Below, in pieces: positions 1 to 11,191 of a DNA stretch of 64,000 nucleotides. The notes under the pieces are model-generated. The model was not told the origin of the DNA. It worked only from the letters and a program-made list of their open reading frames with translations, and searched no databases. Source of the DNA: Rhizopus sp. PT2906. Lineage: Eukaryota > Mucoromycota > Mucoromycetes > Mucorales > Rhizopodaceae. A program made the translations under genes and the position numbers. Each line of letters begins with the position of its first letter. The stretch's first letter is position 1. The stretch is taken from the NCBI GenBank assembly GCA_025529335.1, contig JAMYHX010000053.1:62001-126000 (forward strand), read 5' to 3'.

Positions 1-24
1 TAATAATCTTTCTGTGTATCATAG

Positions 25-841
25 CATGTGGATCTTGAATATCTTGCAGATAAAAAAATCAAATCGACCCTTCAAAAGAACCCTGCATTTAAGAATGAGG
101 AACTAGTGAAACAAGTGATAGATAGTATTGAGATAAACAACAAGTATTCAGAGGATATTGACAAGTTGATATTATCCAACATTGAAGCAAGATTATTAGC
201 ACACAAGTCAGTTGTGGCCGAAGTTCAAGGTATCACTCAGTCCTTTATCAGCATCTTGAAGGGAGATGCAGAAAAGATTGAGAAAAAGAAGGCCGAGGAA
301 TTAAAAAAGAAGAAAAAGGCTGAAGAAGCAAAAAAGAGAGCAGCTGAAGCAAATGACGAAGGGCAAGGTGCTAAGAGACAAAAGATGAATGGCAAACCTA
401 ATGCTTCATCCAAATTTACGGAGTCCTTGGCAGAATACGATGAAAAGAATGATGAATTCTTCAAAAAGATCTATGAAGGCGAGACGAAAAAGAATAGACC
501 AGGACAAAGACAGAGAAGAAAGTAAGTTGACAACAACAACAACAAAAAAAGGTATATAATGGATTTAACGAACATCTTAATTCTATAGACAATGGGAAGA
601 ACTGTATGGTAGGAAGGCAAATCACATTTCTGAACAGTATAAGCAACGAGAAGAGAAGCGATTGGCCAATCCAAACTATAAGCCAAAGAAAAAACAAGAA
701 AAGAAACCAGAAATTAAGAAGGCTCCTGTTGAGCCTATGCATCCATCATGGGAAGCCAAACGTCAACAACAAGAGATGATGTCCAAGGCTTTAAGCGGAA
801 AAGTGTCTTCAAATAATAAAATTGTGTTTGATGACGACTAA
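25..841 (+). CDS. BUD22/SRFBP1-like protein, C-terminal part (5' end outside window)
   Basis: Two visible exons, 25-521 and 589-841, joined in phase across a GTAAGT...TATAG intron; an acceptor-like ATAG at 21-24 suggests a further intron runs off the left edge. The visible 249 residues are lysine-rich and mostly charged. The C-terminus carries HPSWEAKRQQQ followed by KIVFDDD, which matches the conserved end of the BUD22/SRF-binding protein 1 family (HPSWEA...KKITFDD). In yeast, Bud22 is a nucleolar factor for 40S subunit biogenesis and bud-site choice; that role is carried over from the family. The long basic coiled-coil middle (KKKKKAEEAKKRAAE) fits a nucleolar protein. The start codon is outside the window. 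A polyadenylation-like AATAAA lies just after the stop. Confidence 0.78.
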
Positions 842-916
842 TATAATCAACTATGGATAACATATCTTTCAATAAATACAAACATCTAGCATGAGTGAAG
901 TTTAAGATATACATAT

Positions 917-1612
917 TTATTTAACATAACAAAAAGCAAGGCCATCATGGCGTCCAGAGCTCACAGTTTGTAAAGCAGTGGCAACAACGCGGTCATCTTT
1001 GGTGGTAAAATCATTAAAGTCACGAACTCCCTTAAAATGTGGTTCATTCTGAAAATTTTCATCCAAAAAGCGGCCACCAAACACTACATTATCCGTGACA
1101 ATCAATGTACCTGGTCGAGAAAGTTGAATAGCACGATTGAAGTAGTTCACATTGTTATCTTTGTCAGCGTCAATAAAGACTAAGTCAAAAGCAGGCTCCT
1201 TCTTGGCAATCAAGTCATCGAGTGTATCCAAAGCAGCACCAACCTTAATTTCAACAATTGAAGATAGACCGGCATTTTCGATGTTCTTTTTAGCAATATC
1301 TGCATGCTTGGGATTCCTTTCACAAGTAATTACTTTGGCAGAACCAGGATTGCCTGAGGTATTAGCAAGTACTGCGCGACCAAAATGGATAGAGCTAAAA
1401 CCACCCAATGTTCCCACTTCCAGAATACGTTTAGCTGAAGTAGATAGAGCAAGGACTTGAAGGAGTCTGCCATGTAAGAAGGACACGTTTTGAGAAGGTA
1501 AACCGGCTTCCTGACTTGATCTTAAAGCTTCTACTAGTACTTTATCTTCTCTTACACCAAGACGAGTTTCAAAGTATCCTTCAACAGTTTTAGCAGTTTG
1601 TTCGGAGGCCAT
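917..1612 (-). CDS. SAM-dependent O-methyltransferase, caffeoyl-CoA OMT-like (Methyltransf_3)
   Basis: Uninterrupted 231-residue ORF starting at ATG 1612. SAM-binding motif I is visible as ILEVGTLGGFSSI (around residues 63-75), the metal-dependent OMT signature as DLVFIDADKDN (around 144-154) and IVTDNVVFGG (around 171-180). Length and motifs fit the small cation-dependent class I O-methyltransferases of the caffeoyl-CoA/catechol type, found widely in fungi and bacteria. The physiological substrate cannot be read from sequence. It is convergent with the BUD22-like gene, with 75 bp between the stops. No intron is needed, unlike most neighbours. Confidence 0.9.
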   Translation of the reverse strand: MASEQTAKTVEGYFETRLGVREDKVLVEALRSSQEAGLPSQNVSFLHGRLLQVLALSTSAKRILEVGTLGGFSSIHFGRAVLANTSGNPGSAKVITCERNPKHADIAKKNIENAGLSSIVEIKVGAALDTLDDLIAKKEPAFDLVFIDADKDNNVNYFNRAIQLSRPGTLIVTDNVVFGGRFLDENFQNEPHFKGVRDFNDFTTKDDRVVATALQTVSSGRHDGLAFCYVK

Positions 1613-4600
1613 AATGACAATAATACAAACAATAATGTAAAAAGGCGAAAATTGTCCCTTTTATATCCACACTCCTAACAATGTCTTATTCCGCAATAAT
1701 TTACCATCTTTAGTTAATGCCAGGTCGGGGGTCTGTAAGATGCATGAATCGTGTGTATTGATAAATAAAGAGAGCCAAGAGTTTTTTGACCAATAAGCAT
1801 TGAGCTCTAATCAGATCAAGTTACAGCCTAGATCAAGCACAGAACATTCAAGTAAAAGTAATCCAAAAGTATCCAAGCAAAATGATATTCGTTACTGTTT
1901 TAATCAGAGTCTATTTACTTTAAACAAAATGTACAAGCATAGATTCCTTTTGGATTAATTTTTTATACAAAAAAGTGATACATACTATGATGTACAGCAA
2001 ACGACCGCATGCTTTTACATATAGAAATCCCGAAATGGCGCGCCTTGTTTTAGAAATTCCATCTGATAACTTTTAAACATCCGATAAATTGAGCCAACTC
2101 TGTATTTGTCAGATGTAGATATCTTGTTTAGACTGAAAACTATTTTAACCTGCGTTACTGCTTGATATTAATATAAATGGATAGAATGATACGATATTAT
2201 ATTACCCTTTATAGTGCATCTATATCTTATCAGATGATTACAAAAGAGTACTCTTGTTGGTGCGACATATTTGCTTCTTATTCATGTAAGAGCATCCCTT
2301 ACTAATACAAGCACTTTCTTTCGTAACATCATTAAGCTGTCGTGCTTCTACTTTTATATTGGAGAAAGTCACATCCTTTATCGTCATATAATAAATATAT
2401 TTCGTATAGAAGCCAAGGTTATCTTAAATATTAGTATAACACGTCATATTAAAGCCATAGTATATAGTTGAAACTGGTTGACAACATTTATTCTTTTATA
2501 AAGATCAATTTCTTTTTTCCATGAAACTCTTCCTTATTCTGTTCATAAAAAGACCACAAAGCGTCTTGTTCCATCTATTTGCATTCCTATGTTTCCGGGA
2601 AGTAAAGCAACTTATTTCATTGGTTATCACAGAGGCAACAGTAATGAGCCTAAGATAACCTTGTTCTTCTAGAAACATATAAACCTAGACTTGACTTAAT
2701 AAGCAGGCTCATGCTCATTGATTAATGATCCCATCAATATTGTAACAGAGAGCCTTATTTGTGTTACACACGTCATACTAAATACTTTACCACCTTTAAT
2801 GATGACTGAAATACAGAAAGATATTGATGAAAAGTTTATGATTTACGTAATCCGCTATTGTACCTCTGTCTTTGAAAAAATACAAGCCAACGTTACAATT
2901 CCTGTATTTAATCTAACAGTGCATTGTGCTGTGCTTATCCTATAACTACTTGTAGTATGAGATTACTCTAAATCTATACTTTAAGAATGAACAAATCAAA
3001 GAGACTGAACGCAAAACACGCTATTTTCATATAACGCGACATGCCTAACCCTTATTGGCCAGAATCTGTTCCTTAATAATGCAAGGTGGTATTTTTTGTA
3101 ATAATGAGCTGCCTATCTCGTAAAAGACAGTAGTTATGATGATGCGTATAAATATTTAAGATTCCAAAAATATATATATATATATATATATATAAAATGA
3201 ACAAAGTAGCAATACAATACCCGAAATTTCCCCATTAAAGTAAGTCAAATAACGTTCTTTTATGCACTATGAAAACATCTAGTTTTTTATTTTTTATTTA
3301 ATTAATATCATTATTAAGCAATATAATCTTTTATGATATATAACAGTCATTACTATATCCAAATATGAATGGTATCCCACTTGATTATTGATCATATCAT
3401 CTTTTGATAATAATACATGTTGCTTTGCTCAAAATATGCATGGCATTTCTCTGAGAAAAGAAAGCTTTCTACATTATAAAGATAGTTAAATAATGCTCTA
3501 GAACATTGGAAGGGTACTGATGATAAGACAAACAGATTGAGGTTGAAATAATAAATAAAGCTGTTTTACACACATTTTATAGTTAAATCAGGTCTTTTAA
3601 TCAAAGTCATTTATGATATATATAGCTTACGATTTCTCAAAACTTTTCTGATTATATTTTCTACTTGAAGTAGTAGCAAGCATTATTAAAGTGTCTTGGG
3701 ACTATAATTATTTTTATGCCGCTCATTGTATAATGTATATAAAAGCATACACTTCAAGAACCAAATGTGATTCTGTTTAATCGAATTAAGATTAAAGAAT
3801 AATAAAAAACAAGACTTTATCCAAGACTGACTACATTGGTGTGGCTTCTTTGCACATATTTTATATCAACCTTTATTTTTTAAAAATACATCATTTTATA
3901 TCTAAATAATAAAAAGAGTCATTTAAGGCCCTTCAATATATTTTAAATAGAAATTTACTATTTAGCGTAGTCTACATGCAAATATCATTAATCAGAAAAA
4001 GCTTTATCGTTTTGCTTTTGTTGTGCAATCAATATTGTGTGTCTTTTAGATGTTGTTAAAAGCTTAGTGTATCAATTTATTATTTTCCAAAGTTATTTTA
4101 CGATAATTGATAAAAAGCAACTTACTATTTATTATATATGAAAAGCAGCATTTATAATAGCTTACTCTGATGATGTATTATATCAATGACATTCTTTATA
4201 TACTTGTGTAATATCTTTAAATTCTAATAAATACAATACCGGCAAGATTTTGCTAGTTATAGCTGTACAGACTAGAAATGTTCAATATTGTATCAACAAT
4301 GCTGTACTTGATTTTATAATTAGTCAGTATAACTTGAAGCAAAGGCGTCTACTGATAAAAGAATGTGTCAACATGAGATGTATAGGATATGGAACTGATA
4401 TGATCATTATTATACTTTTGCACATAATTCTGCCTGTATACATATACAAAATAATATTAAAATGATCAAACTATGTATTGAAGACAATTGACGCGCTCAT
4501 ACGCTTGAGTGCTACTGTACGAACATAGTTTGCTATTATTATTTGTATTTAAAAAAGTAAAAATTAAATATGCTTTTGAAGCATTTATAAGAACTCATTT

Positions 4601-5448
4601 TCGATCACAACGAATGTACAATTCAACTTGATTCCATTTACGGCTTTTACTAGGCATGCTTACTACTTGTAAAAGATATCTGTCAGTTATTTGTTACGGC
4701 ATTTTCGAATCATTTTTCATCGATAAAGACTCATTGTACATCCGTTCTAGATCATATCAAGCAGTATCTCCATTCAAGAGCTAAAGTGTTGTGTTTCCGG
4801 AAAACTAATGATGACCTACTTATTGAGCACATATCGACGAGAATAGATAAATAATTGATTTTGTTAATATTTTACAAACTAACCTTTTTTAGCAGGCCAT
4901 ATTCTTTGTAAGTATTTTATCATGTTTTATAAGTCTTTTGTCTATGCTTTTTTTTTTTTGCAATTGTCTGCTTTTGTCTTTAGTGAATGATGCGCAATTT
5001 TAATTTTTTAAGGATTCACGTATAACTTTATATCATCACACTTTGTATGCAATTGTGCTTACTTGAGCTTCTCTTACAATAGCCATTATTAGTTTGAATG
5101 ATCGACCATAAGTGTATCTTTTATGAACGGTTATAATGTAACGAATGAAGGTTACTGATACAATATTTTTTTTCCCTAGAAAAATCATGACATATGTAAA
5201 AATAAAGAAAAACGCGTAAAATAAAAAATAAAAAAAGGAATCCTAAGCGGGCTACATATCTCATCTAACCAAAAGGGAAAGGATTATCTACTATTTATTT
5301 AATAACTCTTTGTAATCGACACCAAATTTATTAATGCAGCTGTACTCGTATTCAAAGATAGTCCTAAAAAAAAAAAGTTACCGCATGACTAAAGGCGAGC
5401 GTTGGAACTTTCCTCTGAATTTTTTTATATTTCTGTTGAAATTTAAAA
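1613..5448. other. Gene-poor, very AT-rich interval
   Basis: About 3.8 kb without a convincing gene. The open stretches at 2271-2471, 2718-2945 and 4250-4465 have biased AT composition, no good starts and no recognisable motifs. A (TA)n microsatellite lies at about 3170-3194. I saw no tRNA-like T-loop, no 5S-like sequence and no transposon ends. The right end must contain the promoter of the HP1 gene. Confidence 0.6.
3170..3194. repeat. (TA)n microsatellite
   Basis: About 12 uninterrupted TA units in the AT-rich gene-poor interval. Confidence 0.9.
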
Positions 5449-6616
5449 ATGGATGCTTCAAATACGATTACAGAAAAGGAATGCAGCAAACTGGTTGATC
5501 AAGTCTTGAAAGAAGATAATATTATCCCATCAAAAGAATCTACAAATCAAGAGAAGCAAGAAAATGGGGATAATGACATGATTCAAGAATCTGACGAAGA
5601 TAATCTTGACAAGCCTGAATTAGCCAAAGAAACGATCGATCGCGACAAAGTAATTGAGAGAGAGAGTGATGATGACGATAGGAGCACTGAAGACAAGATT
5701 GCTGAAGCTGAGGAAGATGTTGACATGGATGAAGAAAGAAGAAAGCAAATCGAGCTAGATGGGTTGCTATCTAGAGCCTTGGCTGAAGGAGAAGAGGAGG
5801 AGGAGGAGGAGGAGGAAGAGGAAGCAGAATACGAAATAGAAAAGATTGTCAGACACAAAATATTCAAGGTAATAATGAATAAAAAAATAATGAGCAGAGT
5901 ATTGACTTTGGATTCAATTTAGGGAAAAGTCGTTCAATACGAAATTAAGTGGAAGGGCTACCCTGAGGAAGAAAACACGCTTGAAAAGGCCAGCACAATT
6001 CACAAGTAAGTAAACAGATTGATAATCATATCAACACTGACATATTTTCAGTGACGTGTTTGATCTCTGCAAGCAGTATTGGGACAGCCTGGGTGTGAAG
6101 AGACCCCCAAATGCACCAGGTTATGAAAGAGAGGGTGACAAGGAGGAAAAAAAGAAGGCCAAATCAAAAAAGTCAGATTTGAATAGAGAGAGCACGGTAT
6201 TAGGTAAACGACCTCGATCTATCAGCTTGGATGAAGAAGAAAAGTATGACCTGGATCCCAAGCATGTCCCTCGATGCATGCATGAGAAAGGATATCGTTT
6301 CCCTACTTCTTATCCCAATGAGAGTACACAGTGGGGTGAAGAAATGAAGAACATTTCAGCTGTACAGCTCTCTCCTATAGACAAATCTATTATGCTGACC
6401 TATGTCGATTGGTAAATATTAAACGATATGATGTCAGCATTTAATTAATACAAATCAAAAATATAGGAAAAATGGTGAAAAGACTATCCATTCAATGAAG
6501 GAAATTCATGAAAAATGCCCAGAAAGCGTAAGTCATCACTAGTAACAATTTCATTTTCTTACGCATATTTATTTTAGTTAATTAATTATTATGAAGCAAG
6601 ATTAAGGTTCGTTTAG
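5449..6616 (+). CDS. HP1/Swi6-type heterochromatin protein (chromodomain + chromoshadow domain)
   Basis: Five exons, all phase-compatible: 5449-5868, 5923-6005, 6052-6411, 6467-6527, 6578-6616; 320 residues. An acidic N-terminal arm with a run of about ten Glu precedes a chromodomain (around 125-180): AEYEIEKIVRHK, then YEIKWKGYPEEENT. The aromatic cage residues (Y of EYEIEK, W and Y of KWKGYP) are kept, so H3K9-methyl binding is expected. A basic hinge with KSKKSDLNRE and GKRPRS follows. The last 60 residues are a chromoshadow domain (EEMKNISAVQLSP, LTYVDWKNGEKTIHS, YYEARLRF), the HP1 dimerisation module. Having both domains separates HP1 from single-chromodomain proteins. An oddity is TLEK where most HP1 proteins have TWEP. 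Confidence 0.9.
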
Positions 6617-7916
6617 ATGGCGAACCAAAGTTTTAAACCATTAATAAAAATAAAAAAAAGGATAATTTGGCTCAAAGCTTTACCTTTTTCATTTTTGATA
6701 AAGAGCGTTATTAAAAGATCTATATGACTGTTCCTGAGTAGCAAGTGAAATGCTTTTACCAAACGTGTCCAAAAAAGACGACTATAAGAAAAACAAGTGC
6801 CACATTAACAACGCGAAAGACAATAAAGGAAATTCCGTCCATCAGTACGATGTCCAAATAGCCTGTGACACATAACCAAGTCTATCGTGTTTTTTGACAG
6901 TTCAGCAATATTAAAAGCAAAGAAACACATATAGCTTTTATGTAGAATATGATGAATTAGTTTATCAACACGTTATTCAATAAATTTGTTCGACTATTTT
7001 TTCATGCTCATCACATATCAGCGAATATACACCGAAAAGGTTAATTGCAAGGACAGAGACGTCGTCTCCTAGTATACTTGTTCTACTAGGAGTAAATATC
7101 TAAACGCTACGAGGAGAGCCGTGTTCGATACGGCGATTTATATTGCGACGAAATACATGTGGTCTACCACGTCGACGAAGGATGCTATTGACGATCTTGA
7201 ATATGTTCTTCGAAGCATTATTTCAGGTTGTCAAAGCAATCCACATCCTGTGCGGGATCGAATACTATGGAAGTTCAGGAAAGCAGTTGTAAACGTCATT
7301 TGATTATAAGAGTTGCACATATATAGATAGTTCAATAAGATAATCAAAATCAGAGAATAATGCTTTGCCCTTGACGTTCTAAACCCGTCAACTGTTACAA
7401 TAATGATGTCTCCTTGCTTTCTCTTCTTTTAATGTTCTGTAAAGGGTAACTGCTACTCCTGCTCTATGTCCTTTGAACTTCATGCTGTTATTCCCAAACG
7501 TTCCTGAGCCGAAAGCAACCACAGGTATTTTCTTTCTTCTTGATTATTGCTCACTCCCTTATATAGAACCACATCTACTGTAAAACCATCTGATCTAATC
7601 AGATCAGTAAATGCTGTCCTGTTTTTTTATTGCTGGTTCCTGTAAATCTTCATTATGAGTTGGCCCATAGATATATGCATGTGCATGTGACTCATTAATA
7701 AACACTCGCTTATCTTTAAACTTGATAATTCAAAGACGGTATTGATATACTAAGCTTAGCTTTATAGCTGCTTTACATAGGCTCACCAGCAAAGGATGAG
7801 AGTGTATTTGGGCTTATGGTTACGAATCACCATTTAAATGACGGCCCCAAGGAACAAAAAGATGATAGTTGCGTCATATAGCTTGGTCTTTCTTGCTGAT
7901 CTTGTTGTTGTGTTTC
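6617..7916. other. Intergenic interval with a small orphan ORF and a hairpin
   Basis: About 1.3 kb between the HP1 gene and the orphan gene's possible 3' exon. It holds an open frame at about 7103-7303 ending QSNPHPVRDRILWKFRKAVVNVI, with no good start and no recognised family, and a 9-bp perfect hairpin at 7066-7092. Nothing else can be supported. Confidence 0.4.
7066..7092. repeat. Perfect 9-bp inverted repeat (hairpin)
   Basis: CTCCTAGTA at 7066-7074 and TACTAGGAG at 7084-7092 are exact reverse complements around a 9-nt spacer. No T-run follows, so it is not a Pol III terminator. Function unknown. Confidence 0.8.
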
Positions 7917-8347
7917 TTAATATTCTTGGTTTCCAACCATCAGTTGCTCAAGTATTTCTCTAAGCATAGGAATATAAGATTCTGTAGATGCAGATAAGCT
8001 TTTGAGTGTAACTGACTTGGGCATTTTTATGTTTGAAAGTCCTTTGCGGTTCTTTTATCTATTGTTATATCTGTTATATCCTCTGGCCACGTATTCAGCA
8101 AGTCTTTGAGTATGATTGCTATTTGACTATGTATTTGAATGTATTTGAACTAGCAATGTACAATATAAAGGATCGATGCTTATTACTTGATGTTCTAATG
8201 GTACGAACCAAATGCTTATCGCGCAGGTGTGATGCTCGATTCGGAGAAAATGCAGCCACCCTGATATTCTCCTTATTTTGAGGATTTAATAGCCAATAGG
8301 AAAATTGCCTCTTTCAAGTATGCATAAATAGGTTTCTTTTTCTCTCT

Positions 8348-8350
<3 letters not shown>

Positions 8351-8399
<49 letters not shown>
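8351..8399. repeat. Homopolymer: 49 T on the + strand
   Basis: An unbroken T run (poly-A on the minus strand) directly downstream of the last supported exon of the orphan minus-strand gene. Its length may be affected by assembly error. Confidence 0.9.
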
Positions 8400-8432
8400 C
8401 AAAATATAAAGGTCAGGACAGACGCTATATAC

Positions 8433-9310
8433 CTGGCAACTATCTTTTTTACCATACTTTAAGCACATCATGTCGTCATCGGTCATGGTATCAAGAAGAA
8501 GGTGTTGGGCAGCTAAGTACATCGAGCAGCTTTTCACAGATCCATCATTTGTCATGGAAATCAAGACCTGTTTTTCCACAGCGTCGAATGTGCGGCCGGA
8601 TATCTATTATAAAATAACAACATTGACTGAAATGATCCTCGCGCATGCTTTACATGTTCCCTTTACCTTTTTATAAGCCAAGAAGTGCAATCGCCCTTCC
8701 AAATCCAAATCTTCCCATTCAGGACGGGGTGATATCGCATCTTCTTGCTGCTGCTCGTCTTGCGGCTGGCCATCTTGTTGAAGTGACTTGTCATTGGTAT
8801 CAAACACGTTCTTCAGCATTGTGGACGAAGAGGGTGCGGCAGCGATGAGTGCGTCAATGGCCTCGGTCTGGTACGTCGTCTTGGCTTGATCCTAAAACTC
8901 CAAAATGAAAATCTACATTTGCCAAATGCAGCATTGATTGCTTACCAACTTTCTTGCCATCGTCAAAATTGACTCCCACATGACTTTGTCATATGTTCGC
9001 CTAAAATAAAAAATACTCAGCCTTCATTGCAATGCAAAATTAAAGCAACTTACCGTGGTGCAGTCGTCATTTTCTTGCCATGCTCACGTACATTGCGTGC
9101 AAAGCAGCGCTTCCAGTACGAGTGCAGCTCAATAGCATTCTTGTGCGTGAGACTTATGGACCATTCAGCAATTTTGGCCTTGTGTTCGTTGGTAAAAGCT
9201 AAGAAATTTAGGGAATCATGGTCCTAGACATATGCGCTCAGTTCTAACAAATATTATTAGTGAAATCCACGTTTACGCCAAAATAAATTGCCCTTTGGAT
9301 GCTGTTCCAT
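8433..9310 (-). CDS. Orphan multi-exon gene, function unknown (possibly incomplete at 3' end)
   Basis: Five exons join without a phase conflict: 9277-9310, 9054-9198, 8946-9000, 8667-8891, 8433-8603, each bounded by GTAAAC/GTAAGT/GTAAGC/GTAAAG-type donors and TTAG/TAG acceptors. That gives 210 residues starting MEQHPKGNLFW from ATG 9310. Such consistent splicing is unlikely by chance, so this is or recently was a real gene. The protein is mixed and helix-rich (SYWKRCFARNVREHGKK, DKVMWESILTMARKL, TTYQTEAIDALIAAAPSS), with a Gln/Asp-rich segment and later DGSVKSCSMYLAAQHLLL. I do not recognise the family. Without a further splice the frame runs on into a poly-Lys tract coded by a 49-base A run and stops at 8286. 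A separate open stretch ending LREILEQLMVGNQEY (stop 7917-7919) could be a last exon. Confidence 0.5.
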
Positions 9311-9354
9311 GTGGAATACGGAAGAAGATATGAAGAAAAAGGAATGGTTTTGCG

Positions 9355-9356
<2 letters not shown>

Positions 9357-9388
<32 letters not shown>
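9357..9388. repeat. Homopolymer: about 32 A
   Basis: An A run just upstream (in the minus sense) of the orphan gene start, so that gene is bracketed by two long homopolymers. Confidence 0.9.
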
Positions 9389-9389
<1 letters not shown>

Positions 9390-9502
9390 AAGAGTTTTTT
9401 TGCACATGGTATTTGGCTGTGGTTTTCTCCCTCTCCCGAATAATAATATCCCGTTGTTTATTTCTTTTTTTTCTTTGCTGTTGTAACATCTTGCACATAC
9501 TT

Positions 9503-9780
9503 GACAAGGGCATCTGTTGAACACTATGTCTGCGCTTCAGAAGTGCCCAAGTGAGATGATGTCGATTGCAACACTACGTCTGCGGCAGGGTACATCATTG
9601 GAAGCGCATGTCTTGGCAAGATGGTTTGATGGCTTGTGTATTTTGTTTCCTAATGACAAGGGCCTCTGTTGAACACTACGTCTGCGCTTCAGAAGTGCCC
9701 AAGTGAGGTGTTTTCGACTGCAACACTACGCCTGCGGCAGGAGGCATCACTGAAAGCGCATGTCTTGGGAAATATTTTGG
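9503..9780. repeat. 152-bp tandem duplication with nested sub-repeats
   Basis: Copy A begins at 9503 and copy B at 9655 (both start GACAAGGGC). The copies are similar over about 120 bp with scattered substitutions. Each copy contains the 15-mer AACACTACGTCTGCG or a one-base variant twice, about 50 bp apart (9520, 9570, 9672, 9722). No long ORF explains it on either strand. Confidence 0.85.
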
Positions 9781-10773
9781 GAATGAACTCTCACGTTTTG
9801 TGCTATTTTTTTGTCCTAGTAGGTCTGGCATCTTCTGCTGGAAACATACATCTGGTCTGATTTGTGATTTATGGACATTCTCTTTGGCTTATCTCGCTCA
9901 AATTCATACAAACAAATGGCACGTTGGCCCTGATATCCATGTAAGTACTTCCCACCTTTTCCATTTAATCCTTGCCATCGGCTCCGTAATCCAAGCTTAT
10001 GAGTTACTCTTTGAATATAAAATAAAATCAAGGCTTCATTGTTTGCCGCAAACATGTTTGAAAAGTTACTATTTTCAAACTTGCCACTTGCATTTATCAC
10101 TCTGTGATATCTATGAAATAGTAAACTAACGAGAATGAATATTAAATCATTGGGAAAAAAGAAGCTTTTATTTCAAGTGTTGGTGCAATGAATATGATAA
10201 TACCAATGAATGTAACAACTGACTGTGTGCGACAAATAACTCAACATTTTTTTTTATTAACATATACAATGTCAAACGAAAAATGCAATACTTCTTCAGC
10301 TATAAACTTCCCATCCGTCTGGGCGTGTTTCAGAAGGAAAAATATAGAAAGCAAAACGCACTGGAAGACACACTTTTCGCTAAGAAAGACGACACTCTTA
10401 ATTTGGAAAGGCTCACTTGAAGGAACACTCCAATTAAAACATGGCGACACTTGATTTTCACTTTGGCGCATTTGATTTTTTCGGAGGCACACTCAACTCC
10501 GGATGGACTGTAAAGCTTACTAGACCAAAGTTCTGATATCATCAGGCTTCGTGGAAAATGCGGTGTAATCAGCGCTCACAAGGCATACTTTTTTAATATT
10601 CACTGAGAATTTTGATAATAAAGCTATATCAATGAAGAAGAAACATACTCCAATTCAACAAGTGATCTTTCTCTCAAACATTCAATCATATTTTGAAGAT
10701 TAACCTTTAACGCATCATTCGAGAGTTCATATGGGCTTTTTAATTGGTAATATTGTGCGCTAAAAAGGACGTA

Positions 10774-11191
10774 CACTACGCGCACGAGGAAATCCACGAA
10801 AGGGTTAATGTTACAAGCGCTACCTGCGAGGTCGTCAACAAACCTTGTCAATGTACAGCGTCACGATAAGCTTGTTCAAGAACAGATATCTTTCCATGTT
10901 CCTCGATGTAGAATATGACTTTTATAAAGTTTCAAGAAGAAAAAAGAGATAAAATGTGGCTATTGCTGTATTTATTCTAGTTTTATATTGTCAGTCTTTC
11001 AACAGAGAACCAAGGTCATCCAAGAGTAATTACGATATATTCGCATTTCACATCAATGATATCCCACCGGACAGCCTTAGGTTAGGTAGGCACTTTGGGC
11101 AGTATATAGTTGCAAAGTGATGCCACATATAGTCCCCCAAGGAAGCACCTGTAACATTAGCCTGCTCGTAGATTTCCTCGTGCGCGTAGTG
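10774..11191. repeat. Inverted repeat of a decayed coding fragment
   Basis: 10774-10833 and 11132-11191 are reverse complements over 60 bp with 12 mismatches; the outer 21 bp are identical. Read outward from either arm, both encode a peptide starting HYAHEEI(Y/H)E followed by (A/V)NVT, the left copy on the + strand and the right copy on the - strand, each soon ending in a stop. The right copy continues to YCPKCLPNLRLSGG. This pattern fits two inverted copies of one gene or element that decayed separately. The spacer is about 300 bp and has no clear content. Confidence 0.8.

Noticed and set aside
7066..7140. tRNA-like candidate (hairpin plus GTTCGATA)
   Set aside because: The T-stem does not pair (CCGTG against CGGCG) and no acceptor stem or D-arm could be drawn.
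8351..9388. Orphan gene plus A runs as a retroposed (poly-A tailed) copy
   Set aside because: The gene retains canonical introns in phase, which a processed retrocopy would lack, and no target-site duplication was seen.
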